Under the pieces are notes generated by a model. That model ran no database searches and had not been told where the DNA came from. It saw only the letters and a program-made list of their open reading frames with translations. DNA of 36,596 nt from Ruminococcus sp. (GTDB taxonomy: Bacteria; Bacillota; Clostridia; Oscillospirales; Acutalibacteraceae). The stretch lies in the NCBI GenBank assembly GCA_017405065.1, contig JAFRBD010000022.1:1-36596 (forward strand), written 5' to 3'. Positions within the stretch are counted from its first letter, which is position 1. The number at the start of each line of letters is the position of its first letter. Below are positions 7,880 to 15,578 of this stretch, one piece after another. The position numbers and the translations under genes were made by a program.

Positions 7880-8826
7880 AATACGGACAGGTGATCAAAG
7901 GCGTCAAAGCCAATGACCCGACAGAGGAGATGGCGTTGGTCAACAGCTATTCCCGCCGTGAGCTTTCTGCCGATGAAGTGTATCTCTTTTCGGTCGTGCT
8001 GTGCGATAACGATATCGACCGCGATTATGAACGCTTTACGGTGGAGTCGCTTTTTACGCTCGAAAAGCTCTTTGTCGGCAAAACCGGCATCATCGACCAT
8101 GACCCGACCGCCAAGAATCAGAAGGCGCGGATCATTTCCTGTAAGGTCGAGAGCGTGGAAGGGAAAAAAACCGCGAACGGCGATCAGCTCTTTCAACTGA
8201 CGGCGCGCGCCTATATGCGCCGCACACAGGGGAACGCCGAGCTGATCGAGGCGATCGAGGCGGGTATCGTCAAGGAGGTTTCCGTGGGCTGCAGCGTAGG
8301 GCATACGGTGTGCTCGATCTGCCGCAACGATATCCACTCTCCGCTGTGCAGCCATCAAAAGGGCAGAGTATATGACGCCGAGCTTTGCTTCGGCGAACTG
8401 TGCGAGCCGAAGGACGCATATGAATTCAGCTTTGTCGCAGTGCCGGCTCAGCGAGCGGCAGGCGTAACGAAAGAATATAAGGAGAAGGATATGAACGATA
8501 TTTGTAAATCTCTTACGGGAGATCGTGACGTCACATTGACCAAGGATGAGGCGATGAGCCTCAAGGCATATATCGAGCGTCTGGAGAGTGAAGGCGAATA
8601 CGCGAAGGCGTACCGCGAGGAGCTGACCGACCGGCTCAGAACCGCTCTCAGAGAAAAGGGCGTGGAGCTTGATTATGTCGTAGAGAATTGTATTCTCAAT
8701 AAGCTCAGCGTACATGAAACGCAGTCGCTCCTGAAGGCGCTCAGCCGCAGGGAGCGCAAGGTGATCACACAGCTGGGTGAAGCCAAAGCCGATGATATTG
8801 TCGGCAATACCGAATTTACGATTTAA
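7876..8826 (+). CDS. Prohead protease with C-terminal scaffold region
   Basis: Processes the capsid shell during head assembly. In 316 residues, the N-terminal part (about 1-195) has a herpesvirus-fold protease layout: candidate His75 in GIIDHDP and nucleophile Ser136 in IVKEVSVG. A short cysteine insertion follows the serine: C146-x2-C149-x8-C158-x-H160, a zinc-knuckle-like pattern. The remainder (206-316) is charged and helical, as expected for a scaffold. The gene is coupled to the portal through ATGA. A strong internal ribosome site before Met206 suggests the scaffold is also made separately. XkdF-type protease is the nearest functional analogue. Confidence 0.75.
   Translation: MKYGQVIKGVKANDPTEEMALVNSYSRRELSADEVYLFSVVLCDNDIDRDYERFTVESLFTLEKLFVGKTGIIDHDPTAKNQKARIISCKVESVEGKKTANGDQLFQLTARAYMRRTQGNAELIEAIEAGIVKEVSVGCSVGHTVCSICRNDIHSPLCSHQKGRVYDAELCFGELCEPKDAYEFSFVAVPAQRAAGVTKEYKEKDMNDICKSLTGDRDVTLTKDEAMSLKAYIERLESEGEYAKAYREELTDRLRTALREKGVELDYVVENCILNKLSVHETQSLLKALSRRERKVITQLGEAKADDIVGNTEFTI
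8491..8826 (+). CDS. Probable internally initiated scaffold protein
   Basis: Same frame as the protease gene. An AAGGAG at 8479-8484 lies six bases before an in-frame ATG at 8491, an arrangement as good as the genuine start sites nearby. The 111-residue product is helical and highly charged (AYIERLESEGEYAKAYREEL), with no protease residues. Nested scaffold starts inside protease genes are established in lambda-like phages (C/Nu3). That this site is used is inference. Confidence 0.45.
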   Translation: MNDICKSLTGDRDVTLTKDEAMSLKAYIERLESEGEYAKAYREELTDRLRTALREKGVELDYVVENCILNKLSVHETQSLLKALSRRERKVITQLGEAKADDIVGNTEFTI

Positions 8827-8837
8827 CGGAGGTAACT

Positions 8838-9167
8838 ATGGAAATCAAGTTTAACGGATATATGGAAAATGTTCTGACGATGGAATGTACAAGTACCGTC
8901 AGGGCGGGCGATCTCGTGAAGATGTCCGCGTCCGGCAAGGTGACAAGAGCGTCGGCAAACGATACTTTTATCGGCGTATGTGTCGGCGTTAACGGCAGTT
9001 ATGCCGCAGTACAGCTCAGCGGCTATGTCGAGACGGCAAAATCCGGCACGGTGAACGTCGGCTATAACAAGCTCGCCGCAGCGACTTCCGGCGTCAAGAC
9101 CGCCGAGAGCGGTATTGACAGACTGGTCATTTACAGCGACGATACCACCGTCGGCTTTATTCTGTAA
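8838..9167 (+). CDS. Putative capsid decoration protein
   Basis: 109-residue beta-rich protein between protease and major capsid, the usual site of head-decoration proteins (lambda gpD position, or DUF2190-like). Visible features are short hydrophobic strands and small residues (VRAGDLVKMSASGKVTRA, TFIGVCVGVNGSYAAVQLSG) reminiscent of DUF2190-type sheets. The start at 8838 follows ACGGAGG. No catalytic motif is seen. The identification rests mainly on position and composition. Confidence 0.6.
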   Translation: MEIKFNGYMENVLTMECTSTVRAGDLVKMSASGKVTRASANDTFIGVCVGVNGSYAAVQLSGYVETAKSGTVNVGYNKLAAATSGVKTAESGIDRLVIYSDDTTVGFIL

Positions 9168-9180
9168 GAGGAGGATTATT

Positions 9181-10188
9181 ATGGCAAAATTTGAAACGAT
9201 CAATCTGGAAAAGGGTATGTATCAGACAGGCAGGAGCCTGACCGAGATCCTGGAGGAAATGGATCCCTCCGAGAACTATAAGGGCACCGCGCTGGAGGGT
9301 CTGGACGCGTTCAGCCGTCAGCTCAAGCGTTATGATATCAAGGTGAACGGTAAGGGTTCCGACGCCATCGAGAAGTTCTTTGCGACCTCCAACTCGGCGG
9401 CGCTCTTCCCCGAGTATGTCAGCCGCGCGGTCAACGCCGGCAGAGAAGAAGCGAATCAGCTGGATGATATCGTCGCGACCGTCACCAAGATCGACGGCAT
9501 GGACTATCGTTCCTGCACCTTGAACATGACCGATGAAGACAAGAGCCTCAAGCGTGTCGCGGAGGGCGCTTTCATCCCGACCACCGAGATCAGGACAAAC
9601 GATAATCTTGTCCGCCTATACAAGCGCGGCAGAATGCTGGCGGCAAGCTACGAGGCGCTCCGCTTCCAGCGGATCGATCTCTTTACCGTGACGCTCAAGC
9701 AGATCGGCGCGTATATCGCCCGCTCCCAGATGGCTGACGCGGTAGACGTGATCCTGAACGGCGACGGCAACAACAACGCCTGCGGCAGCGTCAGTCCCGC
9801 TTCTGCCGGCAGCCTGAGCTATGCCGATCTGATCAGCATGTGGAGCGCGCTCTCTCCCTTTGAGCTGAACACCGTGCTGGCTTCTACCAACGCTATGACA
9901 GCCCTGCTGACCATGAGCGAGATGAAGGACGCGGTAGCGGGTCTGAACTTCCAGGGCAGCGGCAAGATGATCACGCCTCTGGGCGCAAATCTGATCCATA
10001 CCACCGCACTGAGCGGCAGCAATATCATCGGTCTGGACAAGACCTGTGCGCTCGAGATGGTAGTTGCGGGCGACGTGGCTGTCGACTATGACAAGCTCAT
10101 CGATCGTCAGCTCGGAAAGGCGTCGATCAGCTGTATCGCAGGCTTTGCGAAGATCTGCAGCGGCGCGGCAAAGAAACTGACTTACTAA
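9181..10188 (+). CDS. Phage major capsid protein (HK97-fold candidate)
   Basis: 335-residue main shell protein, the largest product between protease and connectors. It begins with a helical arm (TGRSLTEILEEMDPSENYKGTALEGLDAFSRQL) that could be a delta-domain cut by the protease. It contains capsid-like stretches SAALFPEYVSRAV, KRGRMLAASYEALRFQ and YDKLIDRQLGKASISC. The start at 9181 follows AGAGGAGG. The upstream in-frame reading from 9115 lies inside the decoration gene and is rejected. Confidence 0.82.
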   Translation: MAKFETINLEKGMYQTGRSLTEILEEMDPSENYKGTALEGLDAFSRQLKRYDIKVNGKGSDAIEKFFATSNSAALFPEYVSRAVNAGREEANQLDDIVATVTKIDGMDYRSCTLNMTDEDKSLKRVAEGAFIPTTEIRTNDNLVRLYKRGRMLAASYEALRFQRIDLFTVTLKQIGAYIARSQMADAVDVILNGDGNNNACGSVSPASAGSLSYADLISMWSALSPFELNTVLASTNAMTALLTMSEMKDAVAGLNFQGSGKMITPLGANLIHTTALSGSNIIGLDKTCALEMVVAGDVAVDYDKLIDRQLGKASISCIAGFAKICSGAAKKLTY

Positions 10189-10202
10189 GGAGGTCGTGAC
10201 AC

Positions 10203-10559
10203 TTGCGCTTAAACAAGATCATTGAACGCTTTACGCTGGTGTCGGGCTTTGAAATGAAGGATGTGTCGCGTTATCTGCCGATCATCGGGGACTGTAAGGC
10301 TTATTTTGAGAGCCTGCTCCCTGAGCTGAACGAAAACGATCTGCGCCGGGCGGAATATGCCTGCGCGGTATACGCGTTTTACCGTATCAGCCAACTGGGG
10401 AGGCCGGAAGACCTGAAGTCGTTCAAGGTAGGCGATGTGCAGATGAACGTAGAGGCGATCGGCGAGGCGGCGAAAAAGCTGTGGGAGGCTGAGCGTGAGA
10501 ATATATCCGATATTCTGGATATCAGCGGCGGCTTTGCTTTCAGGGGCGTATGCGTATGA
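10203..10559 (+). CDS. Head-tail connector (gp6/adaptor-like)
   Basis: 118-residue helical protein directly after the major capsid gene, the normal place of the adaptor that docks on the portal. It begins with TTG at 10203 behind AAGGAGG. The helices (LRRAEYACAVYAFYRISQL, AIGEAAKKLWEAER) fit gp6-like adaptors. Its 3' end overlaps the next gene by ten bases. Confidence 0.6.
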   Translation: MRLNKIIERFTLVSGFEMKDVSRYLPIIGDCKAYFESLLPELNENDLRRAEYACAVYAFYRISQLGRPEDLKSFKVGDVQMNVEAIGEAAKKLWEAERENISDILDISGGFAFRGVCV

Positions 10560-10924
10560 AGATGACAAAGTATTTCAACCGCGCGCTCAGGAAATTCGGC
10601 AACACCGTGTATATCTGCCGCGACGGCAGGACAGAGGTCTGTATGGCCTTTGTCCAGCCGCTCAGGCGGCGGCACAGGCTGTATATCAATGACAGATACA
10701 TTCCCGCGGGTTATTTTGACAACCGCTATCTGCTCTATATCGGACCCGGAGACCGTCCGCTCAGGGACGGTATGCGCGTCGTTTGTAAAGGAACGGCATA
10801 TACGGTGGTGACGGAAGAGATCTTCGCGGCGCATGACGAGGATATCTATGTATGGGCGATCCTGATGCCCGTCAGCAAGGGTAAGGAGGATTATTATGAC
10901 CTCATCGATAGAGAACAGGATTGA
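10550..10924 (+). CDS. Probable head-closure or minor connector protein
   Basis: 124-residue basic protein rich in beta-type segments (NTVYICRDGRTEVCMAFVQP, RYLLYIGPGDRPL, GMRVVCKGTAYTVV). It sits second after the capsid gene, where head-closure proteins (SPP1 gp16 or XkdH position) occur. Two ATGs are possible, at 10550 and 10556. The gene overlaps both neighbours, which suggests coupled translation. No motif proves the function. Confidence 0.5.
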   Translation: MRMKMTKYFNRALRKFGNTVYICRDGRTEVCMAFVQPLRRRHRLYINDRYIPAGYFDNRYLLYIGPGDRPLRDGMRVVCKGTAYTVVTEEIFAAHDEDIYVWAILMPVSKGKEDYYDLIDREQD

Positions 10925-11333
10925 CGAATGGATCGGCCGCGTGAAGCAGCGCGGCGCGATGCGCGCCTTTTCTTTTATTCCCGGTTATCCGGCACATAAA
11001 ACCCCCAATCCGATCACAAAATATACGGTAGCCGTGACCGACAGTACGCAGAAGGTCAGCCGCTTTTTTATCGGTAACCGTATCGGTACCGATTTATCGG
11101 GACGGCTGTATGAGGTCGAGCTGACGCTGAGAGTCTACGCGCCCGAGAGAAGCTCAGGCTCGTCGTTGCTGCGCGCAAGCGCGCTTTTGATGGACGCGTT
11201 CGAGGCGGAGGATAACGACAGAGCGATCTATTCTCTTTCTTTGTCCGGGATCGGCTTTGACACCGCATCCCGCACCGAGTATCGCGACGTGGTCGCGCGG
11301 TTGGATTTTGTTCAAAAGGAGGCGGCGGCATGA
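10896..11333 (+). CDS. Probable tail terminator or completion protein
   Basis: 145-residue protein, third after the capsid gene, where tail-completion proteins (gpU/XkdJ-like position) are found. It shows an alpha/beta pattern with a central LYEVELTLRVYAPERSSGSSLLRASALLMDAF, the usual 'strand then helix' of gpU-type proteins. The start at 10896 has AAGGAGG upstream inside the preceding gene. It overlaps the next gene by four bases (ATGA). In contractile-tailed relatives the sheath gene would follow here; it does not. Confidence 0.5.
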   Translation: MTSSIENRIDEWIGRVKQRGAMRAFSFIPGYPAHKTPNPITKYTVAVTDSTQKVSRFFIGNRIGTDLSGRLYEVELTLRVYAPERSSGSSLLRASALLMDAFEAEDNDRAIYSLSLSGIGFDTASRTEYRDVVARLDFVQKEAAA

Positions 11334-11710
11334 ACGAACTGAGGATCATCAGGGGAACCGACGTCAGCCTTTATATCAATGACGCGCCGCTGTTTGGCGT
11401 CATCGCGTTCAGCGCGGAGGAAAAGCCGCTTTTCCATGAGGTGTACGAATACCTGTGCGTCAAGCCGTGCGAGCGGATCCCGCAGGGGACGGAATATCAT
11501 ATCCTGATCGGAATGATGTCGCTGTTCGATCATCAGCTTCCTGCGGATGAAGCGTTCACCTTGCGGGTGATCGACGGAAACGTCGCGTATTGCTATAAGA
11601 ATTGTCGTGTGACAGATCGCAGAACGAAAGCAGAAGGCAATCGTATGGCGACTCAGGAGTTCGCGATCAAGGCGGATCAAATGGAAAAGCAGGTGACAGG
11701 AAATGAATGA
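11330..11710 (+). CDS. Tail-tube-like protein
   Basis: 126-residue beta-rich protein. The opening GTDVSLYINDAPLFGVIAFSAEEK resembles XkdM-type inner tubes ('...GRLFLDGEEMAHIKTFEANVEK...'), and the length fits tubes of that class. It stands in the tube position but directly after the completion protein, with no sheath gene between them. It could instead be a hub or adaptor of related fold. Its end overlaps the next small ORF by eight bases. Confidence 0.5.
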   Translation: MNELRIIRGTDVSLYINDAPLFGVIAFSAEEKPLFHEVYEYLCVKPCERIPQGTEYHILIGMMSLFDHQLPADEAFTLRVIDGNVAYCYKNCRVTDRRTKAEGNRMATQEFAIKADQMEKQVTGNE

Positions 11711-11828
11711 GAACGCAAATTTGCAGGAGATCATCCTTGACAGCGAGCAGCTCTCGAGGGAGTTGGAGCGCGACGCGCGCCGATACAACAAAGCATTTAC
11801 GGAAGAAGAGGAGGTCAGGCTGATATGA
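11703..11828 (+). CDS. 41-residue helical ORF in the tape-measure position
   Basis: ATG at 11703 overlaps the stop of the tube-like gene, and its stop overlaps the next ATG (ATGA at 11825). The ORF is thus embedded in a coupled chain and accounts exactly for the otherwise empty gap. The product is acidic and probably one long amphipathic helix (LDSEQLSRELERDARRY). In contractile-tail clusters this slot holds the tail chaperones and the tape measure, usually hundreds of residues. No homology is recognised. It may be a stub remaining from that gene or a minimal length ruler. Confidence 0.6.
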   Translation: MNENANLQEIILDSEQLSRELERDARRYNKAFTEEEEVRLI

Positions 11829-12346
11829 GATTCGCACCGATGCGTTTTTATGGGATGAGTCTGCGCCATAATCCCGAAAAGCTCAGCATCAGCGGCAGAG
11901 AGCAGGTAAAAGAATATCGTTATCCTTGCTGTGATGCGGACAGCATGAGCCTCGGCACAGAGCTGCGGCATATCGCCGGTGAGGGCGAATTCTGCGGCGC
12001 GGATTGCCTCGCCCAATATCAGGCTTTGGAAAAACTGCAGACCAGATCCCAAAAAGCAAAATTGGTTCTGCCGCATATGCAGCCGATGTACGCGTATCTC
12101 AAGGAGCTCGATCTGACGGCAAAGCCGCTTGATCAGGTACTCTCTTATCGCTTTTTGTTTGTGGAAGCGCAGAGTCCGCGTCCGGAGGTTCATGGAACGG
12201 AATGTTATCTGACGGCGTCGGAGAGCGAGAGCTTATGGGATATCGCTTATGTTTACCATGTGCCGATCGAACGTCTGACGGCGCTGAATCCGCAGATCCC
12301 TTATATCGATGATCTGAGCGAGGGAGAGAGGGTCAGGATATGTTGA
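11825..12346 (+). CDS. LysM-containing tail hub protein (XkdP/gp53-like)
   Basis: 173-residue protein. The C-terminus (about 125-173) is a LysM-type repeat: SESLWDIAYVYHVPIERLTALNP followed by DLSEGERVRI. In phage tails a LysM domain marks the hub protein just after the tape measure (XkdP). The N-terminal region has several Cys (YPCCDAD, EFCGADC) and no recognised domain. It overlaps the next gene by seven bases. This gene and its successors keep the XkdP-Q-R-S-T-U order. Confidence 0.75.
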   Translation: MRFAPMRFYGMSLRHNPEKLSISGREQVKEYRYPCCDADSMSLGTELRHIAGEGEFCGADCLAQYQALEKLQTRSQKAKLVLPHMQPMYAYLKELDLTAKPLDQVLSYRFLFVEAQSPRPEVHGTECYLTASESESLWDIAYVYHVPIERLTALNPQIPYIDDLSEGERVRIC

Positions 12347-13281
12347 AATGTCTGTTACGGGACGTCAACGGAGAAGAACGTATTTTCCCGGGCTTGCTCT
12401 CGCTGCAGGTGAATGTCGATGAGGGAGTACCGGCGGATTCGCTTTACGCTTCATTCTCATATACGGCGACGGAACAGCTTGTCGGGATAACGCTTTATGA
12501 CGACGATACGCCGCTGTTTGCAGGCGTGGTGGACGAAGAGGAGCGTTATCGCGACGCGACGGGAGAATACCTCAGGATTTCCGCGCGCTCTTTGGCGGCG
12601 CATTTGCTGGATAATGAGGCGATGCCCTGCTCGTATGATCACCCGTCGCTCGGGCTGATCTGCGAACGATATGTGAACCCTTACGGTATTTCGCTGAGCA
12701 GCCGTGACGACGCCGTGTACTTTGGCGAGCAGAACGTGACGAAAGGTTCTTCCTGCTGGAGAGTACTGAAGAACTTTTGTACGGCATGTTACTCCGCGGT
12801 CCCGCGCATCAGTTCGGTCGGCGTTTTGTATCCCAAGGGCATCCGGAAAACCGAAAGGATCCTTTTCGGGAAGGAAGGCGTCCGTTTCACCTCGATCCGC
12901 GAGGTGCGAAAACGGTGTGAAGAGATCTCGACAGTGTATGTCAAAGCGTCGAACACAGGAACCTATTCGCTCCCGGTCGAAAACCCGGGCGCGACGGAAC
13001 GCGGCGTCAGAAGGGTACGGTATCTGAACGCCGTGCTTCCCGAAAGTCCGATGCGGTGTGCTGACGCCATGATCAAAAACAGTGACAAAAAATCGTACGA
13101 GTTACACCTGGAATGTCCGTCCTGTCTGCTCGGAAAGGAAGGCTGCCGGGCAGCGATCAAGGATACGTCGTTCAAAGATCGGAACGATCTTTATATCAGC
13201 GCCGTACATTATCGGATGACACAGGACGGAGAAAGCAGCAGCATTACACTCAAGAGGAGGCAGGATGATGTGGATCAATGA
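12340..13281 (+). CDS. Baseplate hub protein (XkdQ/gpD-like)
   Basis: 313-residue central hub on which the spike sits. It shows the gpD/XkdQ arrangement: an initial beta domain with LYDDDTPLFAGVVDEEERYRD, the segment YLRISARSLAAHLLDNEA, a LysM-like middle (PYGISL) and a C-terminal GDPxL-type strand set. Length is close to XkdQ. The start overlaps the preceding gene and the end overlaps the spike gene by 17 bases. Confidence 0.75.
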   Translation: MLKCLLRDVNGEERIFPGLLSLQVNVDEGVPADSLYASFSYTATEQLVGITLYDDDTPLFAGVVDEEERYRDATGEYLRISARSLAAHLLDNEAMPCSYDHPSLGLICERYVNPYGISLSSRDDAVYFGEQNVTKGSSCWRVLKNFCTACYSAVPRISSVGVLYPKGIRKTERILFGKEGVRFTSIREVRKRCEEISTVYVKASNTGTYSLPVENPGATERGVRRVRYLNAVLPESPMRCADAMIKNSDKKSYELHLECPSCLLGKEGCRAAIKDTSFKDRNDLYISAVHYRMTQDGESSSITLKRRQDDVDQ

Positions 13282-13606
13282 ATATATGACGGAACAATCA
13301 CGCAAAAGGGACGTCGCGACCGTGGGCGAAGTAATGACAGCCAATAACGGTCGTGTCGCTGTGGGATCGACCAAAAACTATGCAGCGCTGCCGATGATCG
13401 CGCCCGCAGGTATCGCGTACGTACCGGTGGCGGGCGCTTCTACGATGGTGATGGAAGGCGCGGGTTCAGCGGTATGTCTGGGCGTGATCGTCGCGCCTCC
13501 CGAACAGCTGGAAGCAGGAGAGCTGATGCTTTATTCAGCGGGCGGCGCCAGCATCGTACTGAAAAACAACGGAAAAGTGCTGATCAACGGCAGGGAGGTA
13601 TCCTGA
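13265..13606 (+). CDS. Baseplate spike protein (gpV/XkdR-like)
   Basis: 113-residue puncturing tip. An OB-fold-like part (VATVGEVMTANNGRVAVGS to CLGVIVAPPEQ) is followed by the short beta-helix usual for phage spikes: ELMLYSAGGASIVLKNNGK then VLINGREV. Two adjacent ATGs at 13265 and 13268 follow GAGGAGG; either may be used. The stop overlaps the next ATG (TGATG). A complete spike argues against random decay of the baseplate module. Confidence 0.75.
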   Translation: MMWINEYMTEQSRKRDVATVGEVMTANNGRVAVGSTKNYAALPMIAPAGIAYVPVAGASTMVMEGAGSAVCLGVIVAPPEQLEAGELMLYSAGGASIVLKNNGKVLINGREVS

Positions 13607-13956
13607 TGGACGTTATGATATCTGACGGCGATATCGCTATGGTGGCGTCGGGCGATTACCGGTATATCACCGGTATCGAAGAGGCGGTACAGCGTGTACG
13701 GATCTCTGCGCTGACGTACAAAGGCGATTTTGTCTTTGACAGAGAATTGGGAACGGATTACAGCGGACTGTGTTCCGATGACAGCATGCTGTGTGAAAAA
13801 CTGGAGCTGCTGCTCAAAGAAAGCTGTGCCGATATCCATGATACGACCGTCGAGGTGATCTCCTGTGACAGCGACAGCCTGATCGCGGTTTTAAAGGTCG
13901 TTTTCAAAAATCGCGAAACAACTACGGAGGTGGATCTATCTGGAATCATACAATGA
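13606..13956 (+). CDS. Baseplate wedge protein (gp25/XkdS-like)
   Basis: 116-residue lysozyme-like gp25/gpW family wedge component. Family features are the opening MISDGDIAMVASGDYRYITGIEEAVQRVRISA and TYKGDFVFDRELGTDY ('G.f..d..lG' block). It starts at 13606 in TGATG with GGGAGG upstream. A longer in-frame reading from 13474 lies inside the spike gene and is rejected. In contractile systems gp25 nucleates the sheath, and no sheath gene is present here. Confidence 0.75.
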   Translation: MDVMISDGDIAMVASGDYRYITGIEEAVQRVRISALTYKGDFVFDRELGTDYSGLCSDDSMLCEKLELLLKESCADIHDTTVEVISCDSDSLIAVLKVVFKNRETTTEVDLSGIIQ

Positions 13957-13960
13957 GATA

Positions 13961-14998
13961 TTGAACCGAATGCTTGATACATACGAGGGAGAAAGCGGAT
14001 TCCGTCCCGCGAATGAGTCCGATATCATGCTCAGACTGCGTGTGCTGGCGGGCGAGATCTATCGGGAGCGCGTGTATGCGCAGTACATCATGCGCCAGAT
14101 GTTTCCCGCTACCGCGACGGGAGAGTATCTGGACGCACACGCTGAGCAGCGCGGCCTGAGCCGCAAAAACGGTACGGTTGCCTCGGGACACGTGATCTTT
14201 CTCACGGCTTCTTCCGATCATGGAAACATTCTGATCCCTGCGGGTACGCAGCTGTGTACCAATGATGGTCAGCTGCGATTTACCACTGACAGCGACGCGA
14301 TCCTCAGCTCGGGATCGCAGTCCGTTACCGCAGGCGCGCACGCGGTGCAGGAAGGAAGCGCGTACAATATCCTTGTCGGAAAAATCGCCGTCATGGTGAC
14401 GCCGATCGCAGGGATCAGCGTTGTCAAGAATAACGAGAGGTTTACAGGCGGTTCGGACAGGGAAAGCGATGAACAGCTTCGCGCAAGAGTGATCGAAAGC
14501 TATCAGACGATCAGCAACGGCGCAAACGCGGCGTATTACCGCTCGGCGGCGATGTCGGTGGACGGCGTCTATTCCGCGTCCGTGATCGGCTGCGCGAGAG
14601 GCGCCGGAACCGTTGACGTTTATGCCTGCGCCCGCGGCGCGGTACTGTCAAATGAAAAGATCGCTGAGATCCAGACCTTATTGAACGAAAAGCGGGAAGT
14701 GAACGTCGACGTCAGAGCGGTCAGCCCTACGGCGATGAATATCAATCTTTATATCCGTCTGACGGTCGCGGAGGGATACGACTTCGATACGGTCGCGGCG
14801 AACGTCCGTGAGGCGGTTGTCGACTATATCAACGGTCTGGGTATCGGCAACGATCTGCGGCTGAGCAAGGTCGGAGAGGTCGTCTATCATATCGAGGGCG
14901 TAGCGGACTATAAGTTTTTGGAAAGCTACGGCTCCGACAGAGAAGTTCCGCTGAATCGATTTGCTAAGGCGAATACCATTACGGTGAGGGATGAATGA
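13961..14998 (+). CDS. Baseplate J family protein (XkdT/gpJ-like)
   Basis: 345-residue wedge protein of the baseplate J family. Recognisable blocks are ATGEYLDAHAEQRGLSRK (the 'G.yLD..a...gl.R' signature), RFTGGSDRESDEQLRARVIESY, and NGANAAYYRSAAMSVDGVYSASVI. The start is uncertain. TTG at 13961 and ATG at 13970 lack a ribosome site. CTG at 13940 lies nine bases after GGAGG (13926-13930) and would add LESYNEI in frame, giving a more family-like N-terminus. Four bases are shared with the next gene's ATG. Confidence 0.85.
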   Translation: MNRMLDTYEGESGFRPANESDIMLRLRVLAGEIYRERVYAQYIMRQMFPATATGEYLDAHAEQRGLSRKNGTVASGHVIFLTASSDHGNILIPAGTQLCTNDGQLRFTTDSDAILSSGSQSVTAGAHAVQEGSAYNILVGKIAVMVTPIAGISVVKNNERFTGGSDRESDEQLRARVIESYQTISNGANAAYYRSAAMSVDGVYSASVIGCARGAGTVDVYACARGAVLSNEKIAEIQTLLNEKREVNVDVRAVSPTAMNINLYIRLTVAEGYDFDTVAANVREAVVDYINGLGIGNDLRLSKVGEVVYHIEGVADYKFLESYGSDREVPLNRFAKANTITVRDE

Positions 14999-15561
14999 TG
15001 ACGGTATCGGAGCGTTTGAATCATGCGCTTTCACCCGTCGGGATCTATACGGCGGGCGCGGATGCGCTGAGTTGGGAGCTTACCGCTTACTCTGTCGAAC
15101 TCGAGCGGCTTTATACGGATCTCGGAGTACTGTTCCGGGAGCGATTTATCACTACGGCTCAGGATATCGGGCTCAAAGCGTATGAAGAACTGTTCGGACC
15201 CGAAAGAACGGATGAAAGCACCGCTGACCGCCGCGAAAAACTCTTGCTGCGCTTGAATCTGGGCGGCGGAGACTTTACGCCTGTGGGGGTCAGAAGGGCG
15301 CTTGACAGCTTTGGTCTGGAATACACGATCAGTGAATTTCCGTCGATCGGAAAGATGACGGTTACCGCGACGACGGATTATTCTCAGGCGCAGCAGGCGT
15401 GGATCAGGCGGGAGGTCGAGAAGATCATTCCCGCACATATCGAGTTTCAGCTGACGTTCAACACGATGACATGGGCACAGTGGGATGCTCTTGACAGAAC
15501 ATTTGCGGCGATCGACGGCGAAGATATGACATGGCGGCAGATCGATAACCGCACACAGTAA
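14995..15561 (+). CDS. Tail protein I/DUF2313 (XkdU-like)
   Basis: 188-residue baseplate protein that links wedges to fibres. It matches the XkdU/DUF2313 pattern: an N-terminal helical part with LSWELTAYSVELERLYTDL and RERFITTAQDIGLKAYEELFG, then a C-terminal alpha/beta part ending with IIPAHIEFQLTF ('P.h....'). Its ATG overlaps the stop of the J protein. It is the last baseplate gene before the fibre. Confidence 0.75.
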   Translation: MMTVSERLNHALSPVGIYTAGADALSWELTAYSVELERLYTDLGVLFRERFITTAQDIGLKAYEELFGPERTDESTADRREKLLLRLNLGGGDFTPVGVRRALDSFGLEYTISEFPSIGKMTVTATTDYSQAQQAWIRREVEKIIPAHIEFQLTFNTMTWAQWDALDRTFAAIDGEDMTWRQIDNRTQ

Positions 15562-15578
15562 AAGAAAGAAGGAAACAG

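Noticed and set aside
11330-11710. Tail sheath
   Set aside because: At 126 residues it is far too short for any sheath protein; the sequence start is more tube-like.
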